A stretch of DNA of 45,734 nt from a virus: positions 1 to 45,734 of IMG/VR virus record IMGVR_UViG_3300048838_000104. One strand, 5' to 3'. Position 1 is the stretch's first letter; each line of letters starts with the position of its first letter. Position numbers and translations under genes: made by a program. Below, piece by piece: positions 33,027 to 40,661 of the stretch. The notes under the pieces were generated by a model, which saw nothing but the letters and a program-made list of their open reading frames with translations, made no database searches and had not been told where the DNA came from.

Positions 33027-33872
33027 CTACCTATCCGATCCCCACCCCTTGTACGGATTAAACTTCCACCCTGGAACCTCTACCGTGTGAGGAAGCCCAG
33101 AAATATGGTGTCTGAACTCATATCCCATGTGAAATAATTGTTTGTCAACACATATTCTAAATGCCTTCATCGTATCATGATATGCGTTCCGTGCATCATC
33201 CGTGTACTTCTGCGGACATTCAATTACCGATACATTATAAGGTTCCGTTGACTCAATGACCATATAAAGATAGAAAGGAAACATATACCTCGTACGCCTG
33301 TATCCTTCTAAATAACATCCAGCCTGCAATTCATAGTCCAGTTTTGCGGCCTGCTTTTTCCACTCCTCAGGATCCCCACTTGCCGCCGTTTTCATATCAC
33401 AAATTGCGTGCTTCCCTTTATACTCCGTTTCCAAATCAACATATCCAAGCATGGGTAATCCTGTAAGCTTATCGACCCATTTCAACCTTACCTGTGCCGC
33501 TTTTTTTCTGGCAATCAACTCAGAAGCTTCCGGATGTTCCCTAACCGCATCACACATCTTGTTTGCCTTCTCCATCGTTTCTGCATCCACCAGCAACCTG
33601 CCTGTTTGCTGAGCTAACGACAAAAAGGCTGCATGCTTCCCTTTACCGTCCTTTGTCCTTCGATCAAGATTAGGTATAATCATGAACTTTTTATCAAACT
33701 CATCCGGGGTCAATAGTATACAATCCACAACACTCCCCAGGGTCATCGCATCACACGGCGCTCGCTTTGTTGTCTTGTAAAGAATAAAGTGTTTAGGGCT
33801 TTTTCTAAACTCCTTCAGGCTTGAATATGACAAGTGATTCTCAGCAAGCCACTTATCGTTAATTACTAACAT
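33027..33872 (-). CDS. RecE-like exonuclease, PD-(D/E)XK family
   Basis: 281 residues. Catalytic pattern: Asp146 in GYVDLE, then Asp159-Met-Lys161 in ICDMKTA, followed by Q183 and Y187 in LDYELQAGCYLEG. This matches RecE/YqaJ-type processive 5'-3' exonucleases. The N-terminal YSSLKEFRKSPKHF is the family's typical start. It works with the annealing protein encoded just upstream. Confidence 0.9.
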   Translation of the reverse strand: MLVINDKWLAENHLSYSSLKEFRKSPKHFILYKTTKRAPCDAMTLGSVVDCILLTPDEFDKKFMIIPNLDRRTKDGKGKHAAFLSLAQQTGRLLVDAETMEKANKMCDAVREHPEASELIARKKAAQVRLKWVDKLTGLPMLGYVDLETEYKGKHAICDMKTAASGDPEEWKKQAAKLDYELQAGCYLEGYRRTRYMFPFYLYMVIESTEPYNVSVIECPQKYTDDARNAYHDTMKAFRICVDKQLFHMGYEFRHHISGLPHTVEVPGWKFNPYKGWGSDR

Positions 33873-34533
33873 TGCCTTCCAGTTTATTAATCATTGTCAA
33901 ATAAAATTCAGCATCAGCCCGGCCCTTGTCTTCAATCACAATCAATTGATCCAATACGGACTGTTTTAGATCGTTGTCCTGACAAAAGCCAATCATTTCC
34001 GAAAGCTTCGTTTTTAATTTTTCAACATCCCGTTCAGCCAGGTTGCCGTAAATCATTCCATGCTTCCTGTTTATATCCTTGCCGAATATCTTACCAAACT
34101 TCTCAGCCGCATCACTCAAAGCATACGATTCAGCCGCCGGTAATGACATCTGAACGCCTGCGCTGAGAATCTTATCCAAGTCCACCGGGCCCGCTCCTTT
34201 TTCGGTCTGTATAGGACTTGCCCCTAAACCGTCCTGCCACCAATCCCATTGTCCTGTGATCGGGTTCTTCACATGTAACCGAACGTGAACGCTTACGCTG
34301 TTTATGATCTGTTTGTAATCCCGTACTTCTAATCGCCATTCGGTGAAGATAGAAGTCAGCAGCCACTCAATTCTCTCAATCGGAATGTAATGGTAGTCAT
34401 TAATGTTATTGTGCTTTACAATCCATTCCTGCTTCGGCGGCCGGTTCAAAATGGTAATCAGGTCTTGCATCTTTTTCAATTCCTTCATACCCGTTGCCTC
34501 ATACAATTCAGGCAATAATACATCTTTGCTCAT
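33859..34533 (-). CDS. Single-strand annealing protein (Rad52/ERF-like)
   Basis: 224 residues. YHYIPIERIEWLLTSIFTEW near residue 45-65, a strand-rich middle part and SYALSDAAEKFGKIFGKDI in the second half are typical of Rad52- or ERF-type phage recombinases. It should anneal complementary single strands made by the adjacent nuclease (14-base overlap). Assignment to Rad52 or ERF is uncertain. Confidence 0.8.
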   Translation of the reverse strand: MSKDVLLPELYEATGMKELKKMQDLITILNRPPKQEWIVKHNNINDYHYIPIERIEWLLTSIFTEWRLEVRDYKQIINSVSVHVRLHVKNPITGQWDWWQDGLGASPIQTEKGAGPVDLDKILSAGVQMSLPAAESYALSDAAEKFGKIFGKDINRKHGMIYGNLAERDVEKLKTKLSEMIGFCQDNDLKQSVLDQLIVIEDKGRADAEFYLTMINKLEGNVSN

Positions 34534-34535
34534 AG

Positions 34536-34781
34536 TTAATCCTCCATTGGGTTTATGTTAAAAATATAGTTAGCATCCACACCCGTAAGGGCGCAAATAA
34601 CCTTCACTTCGTGAGCGCTGATTCTTTTTGTCTTTCCGTTAACCAGGTTACTTGCTGACACACGGGCAACATTTAATTTTGACTGCGGAAACACCTTCTC
34701 AGCCACTTCCGTAATCGTTATCTTGCTCCCCCTTTTACGTGCGCCCCATACAAGGGCTTCCTGAATCCTTAAATCTTCCAT
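34536..34781 (-). CDS. XRE-type helix-turn-helix regulator
   Basis: 81 residues with an XRE-like HTH: ITITEVAEKVFPQSKLNVARVSASNLVNGKTKRISAHEVKVICALTG. It is the only recognisable transcriptional regulator in the genome. It is preceded by a promoter-like sequence at 34796-34828. It may bind the conserved sequences at P36.7 and P30.2. Confidence 0.8.
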   Translation of the reverse strand: MEDLRIQEALVWGARKRGSKITITEVAEKVFPQSKLNVARVSASNLVNGKTKRISAHEVKVICALTGVDANYIFNINPMED

Positions 34782-34795
34782 AGCGTTTTTATTTA

Positions 34796-34828
34796 CAAAT
34801 ATACTATATTTTTTACAATATCATGCAA
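34796..34828 (-). promoter_or_regulatory. Promoter-like sequence P34.8
   Basis: On the minus strand, TATATTTG (34796-34803) and TTG (34826-34828) with a 22-base spacer, slightly longer than ideal. The distance to the gene start is only about 14 bases. The TAACAATTGCATGATATTGTTA-like flank has inverted short repeats that may be an operator. Confidence 0.55.
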
Positions 34829-34831
34829 TTG

Positions 34832-35032
34832 TTAACAATTTAATCTGTTCAACAATTGTTCAAAGCTTTCAAAGGTTCCCACCTTTTTCCAACCTCCGAC
34901 CATGACGGTATATAAATGCCATTCGTTTGGCTTGTACTTCACCTTCACCGCCCGGTGGCTTTTGTCCTTGCTGATCCACTCATCCACTAAGGCAGTTGTA
35001 TTTCTCAACTGAAAATCTAAATCAATATACAT
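34832..35032 (-). CDS. Small hypothetical protein
   Basis: 66 residues with Trp/Tyr-rich middle and a C-terminal helix (SFEQLLNRLNC). It overlaps the upstream gene by 11 bases. Family not recognised. Confidence 0.55.
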   Translation of the reverse strand: MYIDLDFQLRNTTALVDEWISKDKSHRAVKVKYKPNEWHLYTVMVGGWKKVGTFESFEQLLNRLNC

Positions 35033-35264
35033 CTTCGATTATTTTTGCTTTTAAAATTGCGTCGATCTCAGACAGGGGCAAATCGGCCATTTTCTTCAGA
35101 ACTGGCATCCTATCCCCAAACTCATCCAAAAGCTCCCCAAAACGCTCCCCTGGCAATCCTGATGCCAGTAAATAGGTTTTCCGCGCGCGCTTCATCACGT
35201 ATTTTATGTACCGGCTAAATTCCTTTTGTGTGCCGGCAAAACTTTCAGGCTTTTGTAACGTCAT
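35022..35264 (-). CDS. Small basic hypothetical protein
   Basis: 80 residues, with a Lys/Arg-rich N-terminal helix (YIKYVMKRARKTYLLASGL) and an acidic C-terminus. Early-region gene. No family is recognised. Confidence 0.55.
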   Translation of the reverse strand: MTLQKPESFAGTQKEFSRYIKYVMKRARKTYLLASGLPGERFGELLDEFGDRMPVLKKMADLPLSEIDAILKAKIIEDVY

Positions 35265-35412
35265 GACTTATCGTTTTTGGTGTGACTTTGCATTCATTCA
35301 ATACCCTTTCCAGGGCAATGTCTGTTTCCTCTTTACTGCCTGCCTCAATGACAATAGCGGTTTTTTCGGGCTTTCCTTCCCGTTCGGTTGTTATAACATA
35401 TCTACATTTCAT
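35245..35412 (-). CDS. Small early protein (55 residues)
   Basis: A 55-residue product starting MKCRYVITTEREGKPEKTA. Its ATG overlaps the end of the upstream gene and its stop lies 20 bases inside the next one, as for its neighbours. The EETDIALERVLNECK helix follows a strand pair. Found by direct translation; it is real by context. Function unknown. Confidence 0.6.
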   Translation of the reverse strand: MKCRYVITTEREGKPEKTAIVIEAGSKEETDIALERVLNECKVTPKTISHDVTKA

Positions 35413-35587
35413 CAAATCTGATTCTTTTGTTGTAAAACAATCGGTACACTTTGTCGCTGTCCTCCCGGTTGAAAACCGTCAACACATTCCCATTTAGCGT
35501 ATGATCAATAACCTGGCCTGTCATGGCCTCCTGTGCCTTTTCCATATCGGCGGGTTTTATTACAAACTTCCTTATCATAATTTGCAT
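35402..35587 (-). CDS. Small hypothetical protein
   Basis: 61 residues with a Met-rich start and a strand-rich C-terminus (VLTVFNREDSDKVYRLFYNKR). It overlaps both neighbours by 11-13 bases. Family not recognised. Confidence 0.55.
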   Translation of the reverse strand: MQIMIRKFVIKPADMEKAQEAMTGQVIDHTLNGNVLTVFNREDSDKVYRLFYNKRIRFDEM

Positions 35588-35763
35588 GTTTTTTTTATAT
35601 CATTACTAAGCTTCCCACACTTACACGGATCAGGTACAAATTCCCATTCAGCAAGATATTCATCGGCTTGGCAATTGTAAAAATTATATAAAAACCCTCC
35701 CTCTACCCGCATCTTTCTAAAATACGGGGGCTCGTGTACTTCAATAATCTGATGTAATTTCAT
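35575..35763 (-). CDS. Small hypothetical protein with Cys motif
   Basis: 62 residues. A C-x-C pair in DPCKCGKL and a lone Cys near the end suggest a metal-binding tail. The middle is aromatic-rich. Part of the early gene run. Confidence 0.55.
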   Translation of the reverse strand: MKLHQIIEVHEPPYFRKMRVEGGFLYNFYNCQADEYLAEWEFVPDPCKCGKLSNDIKKTCKL

Positions 35764-35793
35764 GGCCTTATTATTTAATTGAACGTGTTACGA

Positions 35794-36087
35794 TTAATCG
35801 TTCCTCCCCAAATCAGGGTCAAACCCGTCGTCCTCCCCTTCCTTATACGGTTCCATTTCCTCCACCTCACAAATCGAATATCCCGATATTCCTATGCCGG
35901 GATACTTCTCATTGTACATGTTCTTCAGCGTTATGACAAACATATCCGCCTCATTGTTGACATCATCATCCGACCTTACATCGTAATGCAAAGGAACGGT
36001 AAAGATTACCGTTACCTCCACCGGCCTAATGTCGTGCTTGCTTGGTGTGTCTGGTGGGCTTTGTAACTTCCAATCGTCGTAGCTCAT
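35794..36087 (-). CDS. Acidic hypothetical early protein
   Basis: 97 residues, rich in Asp/Glu especially at the C-terminus (EVEEMEPYKEGEDDGFDPD). It overlaps the upstream gene by 4 bases. No family is recognised. Confidence 0.6.
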   Translation of the reverse strand: MSYDDWKLQSPPDTPSKHDIRPVEVTVIFTVPLHYDVRSDDDVNNEADMFVITLKNMYNEKYPGIGISGYSICEVEEMEPYKEGEDDGFDPDLGRND

Positions 36088-36392
36088 GATTCCCTTTCTA
36101 TTTTGGTTAATACTTTTATGAAGTTACCAGTCAATCCTCCACGTGGAGCATCGTTCCCGGTTTCGAACTTCAAGCCTAACAATTTTAGAATCGCTACCGT
36201 CCTGCCGGTATAATCCTGATTTGAAATATGTCTGCCACTTCCTGAAGTTACCACCGGCCGGATTTCCTGACCGTTGACCATGTGAGTTGTTCTGCTCCCT
36301 TCTATCAGGTCTTTTACAATCTGATAGGGCTTGCAATTTTTTGCCCCATTGTACCGGGCGTCAAGTCTTTTTTGCAATGTTGTTGTTTTCAT
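36084..36392 (-). CDS. Hypothetical early protein
   Basis: About 102 residues from the ATG at 36390-36392 (MKTTTLQKRLDARYNG); the longer frame lies in the upstream gene. The leader AACAACACAGCC before the ATG is the same as that of the 36409 gene. The middle (SGSGRHISNQDYTGRTVAILKLLGL) may form a nucleic-acid-binding helix. Confidence 0.6.
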   Translation of the reverse strand: MKTTTLQKRLDARYNGAKNCKPYQIVKDLIEGSRTTHMVNGQEIRPVVTSGSGRHISNQDYTGRTVAILKLLGLKFETGNDAPRGGLTGNFIKVLTKIERES

Positions 36393-36408
36393 GGCTGTGT
36401 TGTTAAGG

Positions 36409-36711
36409 TTAGTTTGCTCTTTTTTTGTCCATTTCTGCAAAAGCTTTTTCACAATCTTCAAGGTCAAGCTGAATGTATTTTGCATTAGCATTGTAGCAAG
36501 TTAAAGCATCCTCTGCCCAAATAGCATAAACATCACCATCATTGTCAAACATGATATCACACCATTGGTTTTCTTCAAATTCTGGTAAGTTAGTTACTTT
36601 TGAAAGTAAGTCAAATGCTTCATCTTGAAATTTACCTGCATAGTCACCGCAATGGTCGAGAATCATTTGTGATGAAATTGTTCCGGTTGTTGTTTCAATT
36701 AAAATTTTCAT
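36409..36711 (-). CDS. Acidic first early protein of P36.7
   Basis: 100 residues, clearly acidic (GDYAGKFQDEAFDLLS, EFEENQWCDIMFDNDGDVYAIWAED). It is the first gene after P36.7. First-position acidic proteins in phages are often host-takeover or anti-defence factors, but no family is recognised here. Confidence 0.65.
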   Translation of the reverse strand: MKILIETTTGTISSQMILDHCGDYAGKFQDEAFDLLSKVTNLPEFEENQWCDIMFDNDGDVYAIWAEDALTCYNANAKYIQLDLEDCEKAFAEMDKKRAN

Positions 36712-36720
36712 GGCTGTGTT

Positions 36721-36836
36721 GTTTTAGTGTGTGTTTCAATTGTATTACAAATATATACTAAAAATTAACACAATACAACAAATTGTATAAATATTTTTGC
36801 TTTTTTATGTAATTTATAATGAGTTTAAATAGCAAG
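36721..36836. repeat. Promoter repeat, copy B
   Basis: The 116-bp partner of the 30194-30307 repeat, about 94% identical. It covers the end of the lysis region and the gap before the first early gene, and contains P36.7. The conservation includes non-promoter bases, so it is a duplication rather than chance similarity. Confidence 0.9.
36748..36778 (-). promoter_or_regulatory. Bacteroidota-type promoter P36.7
   Basis: On the minus strand, TTG (36776-36778), 20 bases, then TATATTTG (36748-36755). A perfect palindrome TTGTA-T-TACAA (36740-36750) overlaps the -7 box, a probable operator. It fires the early genes. Confidence 0.8.
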
Positions 36837-37205
36837 TAGCAGAATCAGTAAAATACCTCCCCCGGCAATGTATAGCTTTATCTTGTCATTTCTGATACGC
36901 TTCTCCCTGTCCCGTATCGCTGCCTCGAAATTTCGTACCATGGTAGTATCCATCGCCCGGTACTCTCCCAGCAATTCCCTCTGCAGCTCAATAACTCGGT
37001 CAAGTTCCCCTACACGTATCGTTAACTGGCTTACCTTGTTTTGCTCCCTTTCAAGGTAAATATAAGCTTGGTTTGCGTACCGGATGTTGCGTATCGGCAC
37101 CAAAGCCACCGTGTCCCCGGACGGCAATATCATCAGTCCACTTTGTGAAAAACTTGACGCTGCTATCAGCATTAAGCATAAGAATGTCAGCCAATGGTTG
37201 CGCAT
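36825..37205 (-). CDS. Spanin-like partner: signal peptide plus C-terminal membrane anchor
   Basis: 126 residues. A signal peptide (MRNHWLTFLCLMLIAASSFSQS) starts it, a coiled coil (about 55-100) follows, and a C-terminal membrane helix (LYIAGGGILLILLLAI) ends it. No lipobox is visible. It overlaps the upstream gene by 155 bases in another frame, the nested arrangement of Rz/Rz1 spanin pairs. Its role in joining inner and outer membranes at lysis is inferred. Confidence 0.6.
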   Translation of the reverse strand: MRNHWLTFLCLMLIAASSFSQSGLMILPSGDTVALVPIRNIRYANQAYIYLEREQNKVSQLTIRVGELDRVIELQRELLGEYRAMDTTMVRNFEAAIRDREKRIRNDKIKLYIAGGGILLILLLAI

Positions 37206-37389
37206 ATATGCTGTCTATGTTGTTTAACTCCTGAATCCTCGCTTCAGCCTGATGCAACAAAACATACAAGCTATCAATCCTGTCACGGTAAATCTGTACC
37301 GTCTGCATTTCATTGTAAGGCTTATCCCTGCTTACAAAGTAAAACACAATAACCAAAATCACCAAAATATGTAACGCCCATTTTCTCAT
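37051..37389 (-). CDS. Rz-like inner-membrane spanin candidate
   Basis: 112 residues. One N-terminal membrane helix (LHILVILVIVFYFVS) is followed by a periplasmic coiled coil (YRDRIDSLYVLLHQAEARIQEL), typical of an i-spanin. The downstream gene begins within it. Position next to holin and lysin-like genes supports a lysis role. Confidence 0.65.
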   Translation of the reverse strand: MRKWALHILVILVIVFYFVSRDKPYNEMQTVQIYRDRIDSLYVLLHQAEARIQELNNIDSIYAQPLADILMLNADSSVKFFTKWTDDIAVRGHGGFGADTQHPVRKPSLYLP

Positions 37390-37799
37390 GCTGAGTATAT
37401 CTCGATTTTTGACACATCCGGCAATATAGCCAGGATCTTTTCCAGCATCCTTCTGCTGTTGCTCACATCAATTATTCCATCCCCATCTACATCCGCGTGC
37501 GCATTTCCAAGCGCAATGCACCCTTCCAGCTCCCTGACATAATTTGCAACATGTATCTTTACCCCATCCCTTCCCGTTACGTCCTTGATCCACAAATGCG
37601 GGTATTTGAACAATGGGCTTTCCTTCAGCTTCTGCAGGGTATAAATCCCTGCCGGAATGCAGGACACCTTCTTTTTGTTGTCCTTCCACGGGAGTTCAAT
37701 CGTTTTACACGAAAATTCCACCACCTCGCCGTTATACACATATAAGTTGCCCAAAGTGCGCACACCATCATCGTCGAATCTTATAACTTTAACTATCAT
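37386..37799 (-). CDS. DUF5675 protein, probable endolysin
   Basis: 137 residues. The pattern KTIELPWKDNKKKVSCIPAGIYTL, then HLWIKDVTGRDGVKIHVANY and LEGCIALG matches DUF5675, which resembles cell-wall amidase or L,D-transpeptidase-like folds (Cys and His conserved). It lies directly after the holin gene with an 11-base overlap. Murein-degrading activity is likely but unproven. Confidence 0.75.
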   Translation of the reverse strand: MIVKVIRFDDDGVRTLGNLYVYNGEVVEFSCKTIELPWKDNKKKVSCIPAGIYTLQKLKESPLFKYPHLWIKDVTGRDGVKIHVANYVRELEGCIALGNAHADVDGDGIIDVSNSRRMLEKILAILPDVSKIEIYSA

Positions 37800-38226
37800 C
37801 TGTCTTTCCCGTTTTTTCGAATCTTTTTAACTTCTGAAGCAACCAGGCCGGGACCAAACGCTTATTGATCCGGGCCAGGTGCTCCAAAATTGAAATGCTC
37901 TCTTTGACTATCAGCACAGAATACCCAAGGTATTTTGCAAAAGTGAAAAGCGAAACCGGCCTTCCTGCAATCGTAAACTCAGCCAAAATATGGCATACGA
38001 TCAACAATGAAAAATATGTCAGTAGCTTTTCGATTATTTGCCCCCAGGCGCTGGCTGTTATCGTTTTGGATTTCAAAGCCCAATAGAATCCAAGTATGGT
38101 ATCGCCCACGATCAGAATTGCCAAAAAGGTCAGGTACTCCCAATCCCCAAATATGTACTTCTCCAACCACGTCAATAACCCGGCCGTTGTCATTGACAAT
38201 GCTGCAAACATGAGCTTTCCATGCAT
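37789..38226 (-). CDS. Holin, phage_holin_4 type
   Basis: About 145 residues from the ATG at 38224-38226, just after the upstream stop. Three or more hydrophobic helices (YLTFLAILIVGDTILGFYWALK; LLTYFSLLIVCHILAEF; YLGYSVLIVKESISILEHLA) and a basic tail match phage_holin_4 proteins. It permeabilises the inner membrane at lysis. Confidence 0.85.
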   Translation of the reverse strand: MHGKLMFAALSMTTAGLLTWLEKYIFGDWEYLTFLAILIVGDTILGFYWALKSKTITASAWGQIIEKLLTYFSLLIVCHILAEFTIAGRPVSLFTFAKYLGYSVLIVKESISILEHLARINKRLVPAWLLQKLKRFEKTGKTDDS

Positions 38227-38227
38227 T

Positions 38228-38611
38228 TTATTTCTCTTTAATGATTCCAAGGAGCTTCAAAATCCATTCAATTATTCCTGTGTCAAAGACCCCGTTTGCC
38301 GCAAGCGAAGCACCTAAGCCTACCACCAGCGATTGCCAAATTTCCAAGTCTGCGAACATCCCTAAGTTTAACAGGTATCCGAACCCTGCCAAAGCTATTC
38401 CTGTCACCCAGGATATGATTTGTGCGGCCGTGCCTCCTGTCACCCCTGCTATCTTTTTGATCGCTTCTGTAACAAAGGGAATGGCCAACACCAGCGCCGT
38501 AAATGTTGCGAATATCGCACCATAGGCCGGAGGGTCAACGGCAAAGCCCTGGGCCAATAAAACCACGGGTGCCGTTAGGATCAAAAATGTAATCAATAAT
38601 GTTGCTTTCAT
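38228..38611 (-). CDS. Second holin-like membrane protein
   Basis: 127 residues with an N-terminal signal or anchor (LLITFLILTAPVVLLAQG) and three further hydrophobic helices (GAIFATFTALVLAIPFVTEA; ISWVTGIALAGFGYLLNLGM; SLVVGLGASLAANG). Two different holin-type genes in a row occur in some phages as a holin/antiholin pair. The role is inferred. Confidence 0.65.
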   Translation of the reverse strand: MKATLLITFLILTAPVVLLAQGFAVDPPAYGAIFATFTALVLAIPFVTEAIKKIAGVTGGTAAQIISWVTGIALAGFGYLLNLGMFADLEIWQSLVVGLGASLAANGVFDTGIIEWILKLLGIIKEK

Positions 38612-38661
38612 GCTGCTGTTTTGTTTTTGTTATCGCCAACTTTTAAGGCATGGTCTAACTC

Positions 38662-39369
38662 CTATTGTTTTAATATCAATGTGTCCGGGAAAAAATATGT
38701 AGGATAATTGTAGTATCCATCACTTGAAAGGGCAAAGTTATTCGGATCCGTCCTGTCTATTGTGATCCAGTTTGTGGCCGTTGGGTTAGGGTCATAATAC
38801 CACATGTCAAGTATGATCCTGTTTGCGAATTCCAGCTGAAATGCATCCAAGCTGAAGTAAACAAAATAAGTGGCCGTTGGCGTGCAATGGTACAAAACGG
38901 TAGATGATCCGTGACCAGCAGGCGGAAAATCCAAATAATTCGGCTGCTCCAATTTGATTGACGCTTCAATGGGTTCCAATCCCGGGCTATTTCTCACAAT
39001 GAAACACATCGAGTGAATCCATGGCTGATACAATCCGTTAAAAATCATAAGTCTATACGCAACATGATAGCTTGTTATCATTGTAGGAATCTTATAAAGC
39101 TGAAACACCGCTTCCACGTTGGTTGTGTCCTGCGGCTTGGGTGCGCCTAACTTCCATTGTCCACCTTGATCTGAAGCGATCAAATCGTCAAGCATCTTTT
39201 GCCTTGTTGCCTGTTCCATGCCAGCCGTGACAGTAACGCCTGACTTATGAAGCTTTACAAGCTCTGCTGGCGTGTAAACTTTGACGGGATCTGGTTGATC
39301 CTCCTTATTGCAGTTCCACACAAGGAATGCAATCATAAATACCATTAATGCTACTACTGTTTTTTTCAT
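38662..39369 (-). CDS. Predicted surface lipoprotein (possible superinfection exclusion)
   Basis: 235 residues. A signal peptide ends with FLVWNC (Cys20), followed by NKEDQ. In this phylum, Cys-x-Lys-(Asp/Glu)2 right after the lipid cysteine is the known surface-export signal. Asn at -1 is unusual for a lipobox, so signal-peptidase II cleavage should be checked. The body is beta-rich with many aromatics. It lies between tail and lysis genes. Blocking reinfection or altering a receptor is a plausible role, not a proven one. Confidence 0.7.
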   Translation of the reverse strand: MKKTVVALMVFMIAFLVWNCNKEDQPDPVKVYTPAELVKLHKSGVTVTAGMEQATRQKMLDDLIASDQGGQWKLGAPKPQDTTNVEAVFQLYKIPTMITSYHVAYRLMIFNGLYQPWIHSMCFIVRNSPGLEPIEASIKLEQPNYLDFPPAGHGSSTVLYHCTPTATYFVYFSLDAFQLEFANRIILDMWYYDPNPTATNWITIDRTDPNNFALSSDGYYNYPTYFFPDTLILKQ

Positions 39370-39380
39370 GATCTTGATTA

Positions 39381-39845
39381 TTAAGTTATTGGTTCTGCTT
39401 CAAAGGCATCAAACAATGCCTTAATCTTTAAATTCGTCTGATTTGTCTGGATGTACTGAAGTGCTTGCTGTATTGTCAATGTCAGCGGCATATCAGGATC
39501 CAGCGTCCGGCACCACTGTATTGCCGCCCTTTCTTTTCCAGATACAATAGCCCCTGCGTTTGTTAAAATCCTTTCTCCTTTTCGATCTCTGACCTGTAAA
39601 AACGGACTACCTAACTGTGCGGCCTGGAATTGCTTTAATGGGTAAAGCCCAGCCTTCCATGCCCAATATTCTTCTGCAAAGGTTAGGTCCCACATTTCCA
39701 CTAACCATAGGTATTCCCCATTGACTTTTTCTACTGAACGCCTCGCACGTGGGAGCAATGTCTGTACATCAACTCCCAGCTCTGTTGCCATTGACAGCCA
39801 ATGACTCTGAAACCCTACCAAATACGATCCGTAGTATTTTTTCAT
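39381..39845 (-). CDS. Hypothetical tail-region protein
   Basis: 154 residues, Trp/Tyr-rich helical start (YLVGFQSHWLSMATELGV) and a C-terminal helix (LTLTIQQALQYIQTNQTNLKIKAL). It overlaps the LamG gene by 4 bases and could be an assembly chaperone for fibre proteins. Family unknown. Confidence 0.6.
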   Translation of the reverse strand: MKKYYGSYLVGFQSHWLSMATELGVDVQTLLPRARRSVEKVNGEYLWLVEMWDLTFAEEYWAWKAGLYPLKQFQAAQLGSPFLQVRDRKGERILTNAGAIVSGKERAAIQWCRTLDPDMPLTLTIQQALQYIQTNQTNLKIKALFDAFEAEPIT

Positions 39846-40660
39846 TTGATGAATTTCCTCTCTACATTAACCTTGTTCAATATTTGTGACGCTGTTAACA
39901 CCTTATTGTACCCGGCAAAGTAATACAGCCGTCCATCTACAAAATATTGAATCCCTGATGTGTCCTGTATCAATTCGGCCATTATATATAGGCTATCAGT
40001 TAAGCTTGTGTATAGGGTGTTTGTAAAACTGCTGTTATTTACAACCGTAAGCGATACTGCTGAACCATTGACATAAAGGCTAAACCCGCTTGCCGTTGCA
40101 CTTCCATCGTAAGTCCACGCAATGTGAAACGGCTTGTTCGCTACAACTGACGCCGGAAGGTTTGCACGTACATATTTAATCGTACTCGCTGCATTCGAAA
40201 AGTATAGCTCTGCTCTACCTGCTGAAAAATAAATAATCATATAGTGATACGTTGTGCCAGATATATATCTTTGTATCCCTATCAGCGCCTGCGTGTTAGT
40301 AAAAGCGGCCATGTCCATCCACGCCTCAATGCTCCATGTCTTTCCATTATCTAACCAGGTTTTTATACCCGTGCCGGCATTTAGGTGGTCATTAACACCC
40401 TCAAAATCCAAAGCTCCTGGCTCTCCATTACTCCACATTTGAGCTATCGAATTTCCACTCCCACCTGCCTGAACTGAAGCATTATACCCGTTTCCGCTTT
40501 GATCATATACGCTCCCTCCTGTCCGTTCGTGCATTGTTAACTGATACTTCAGATAAGGTGCCAACTCAGCATAGATACGCGGCAAGCCCTGCGCCGTGTA
40601 TGGGTTAACCATGCTGGCACGGGGTAAGATCAAACCTGACTTGCTACTTTGCCTCCACAT
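39842..40660 (-). CDS. LamG-like lectin-domain tail protein
   Basis: 272 residues. Residues about 60-260 form a concanavalin-like (LamG) jelly roll: MWSNGEPGALDFEGVNDHLNAG, WSIEAWMDMA, PFHIAWTYDGSATASGFSLYVNG and FVDGRLYYFAGYNKVLTASQI are its classical strands. Such domains bind sugars in phage tail fibres. It sits one base-pair from the fibre gene and could be the receptor-binding tip. Confidence 0.85.
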   Translation of the reverse strand: MWRQSSKSGLILPRASMVNPYTAQGLPRIYAELAPYLKYQLTMHERTGGSVYDQSGNGYNASVQAGGSGNSIAQMWSNGEPGALDFEGVNDHLNAGTGIKTWLDNGKTWSIEAWMDMAAFTNTQALIGIQRYISGTTYHYMIIYFSAGRAELYFSNAASTIKYVRANLPASVVANKPFHIAWTYDGSATASGFSLYVNGSAVSLTVVNNSSFTNTLYTSLTDSLYIMAELIQDTSGIQYFVDGRLYYFAGYNKVLTASQILNKVNVERKFIK

Positions 40661-40661
40661 A

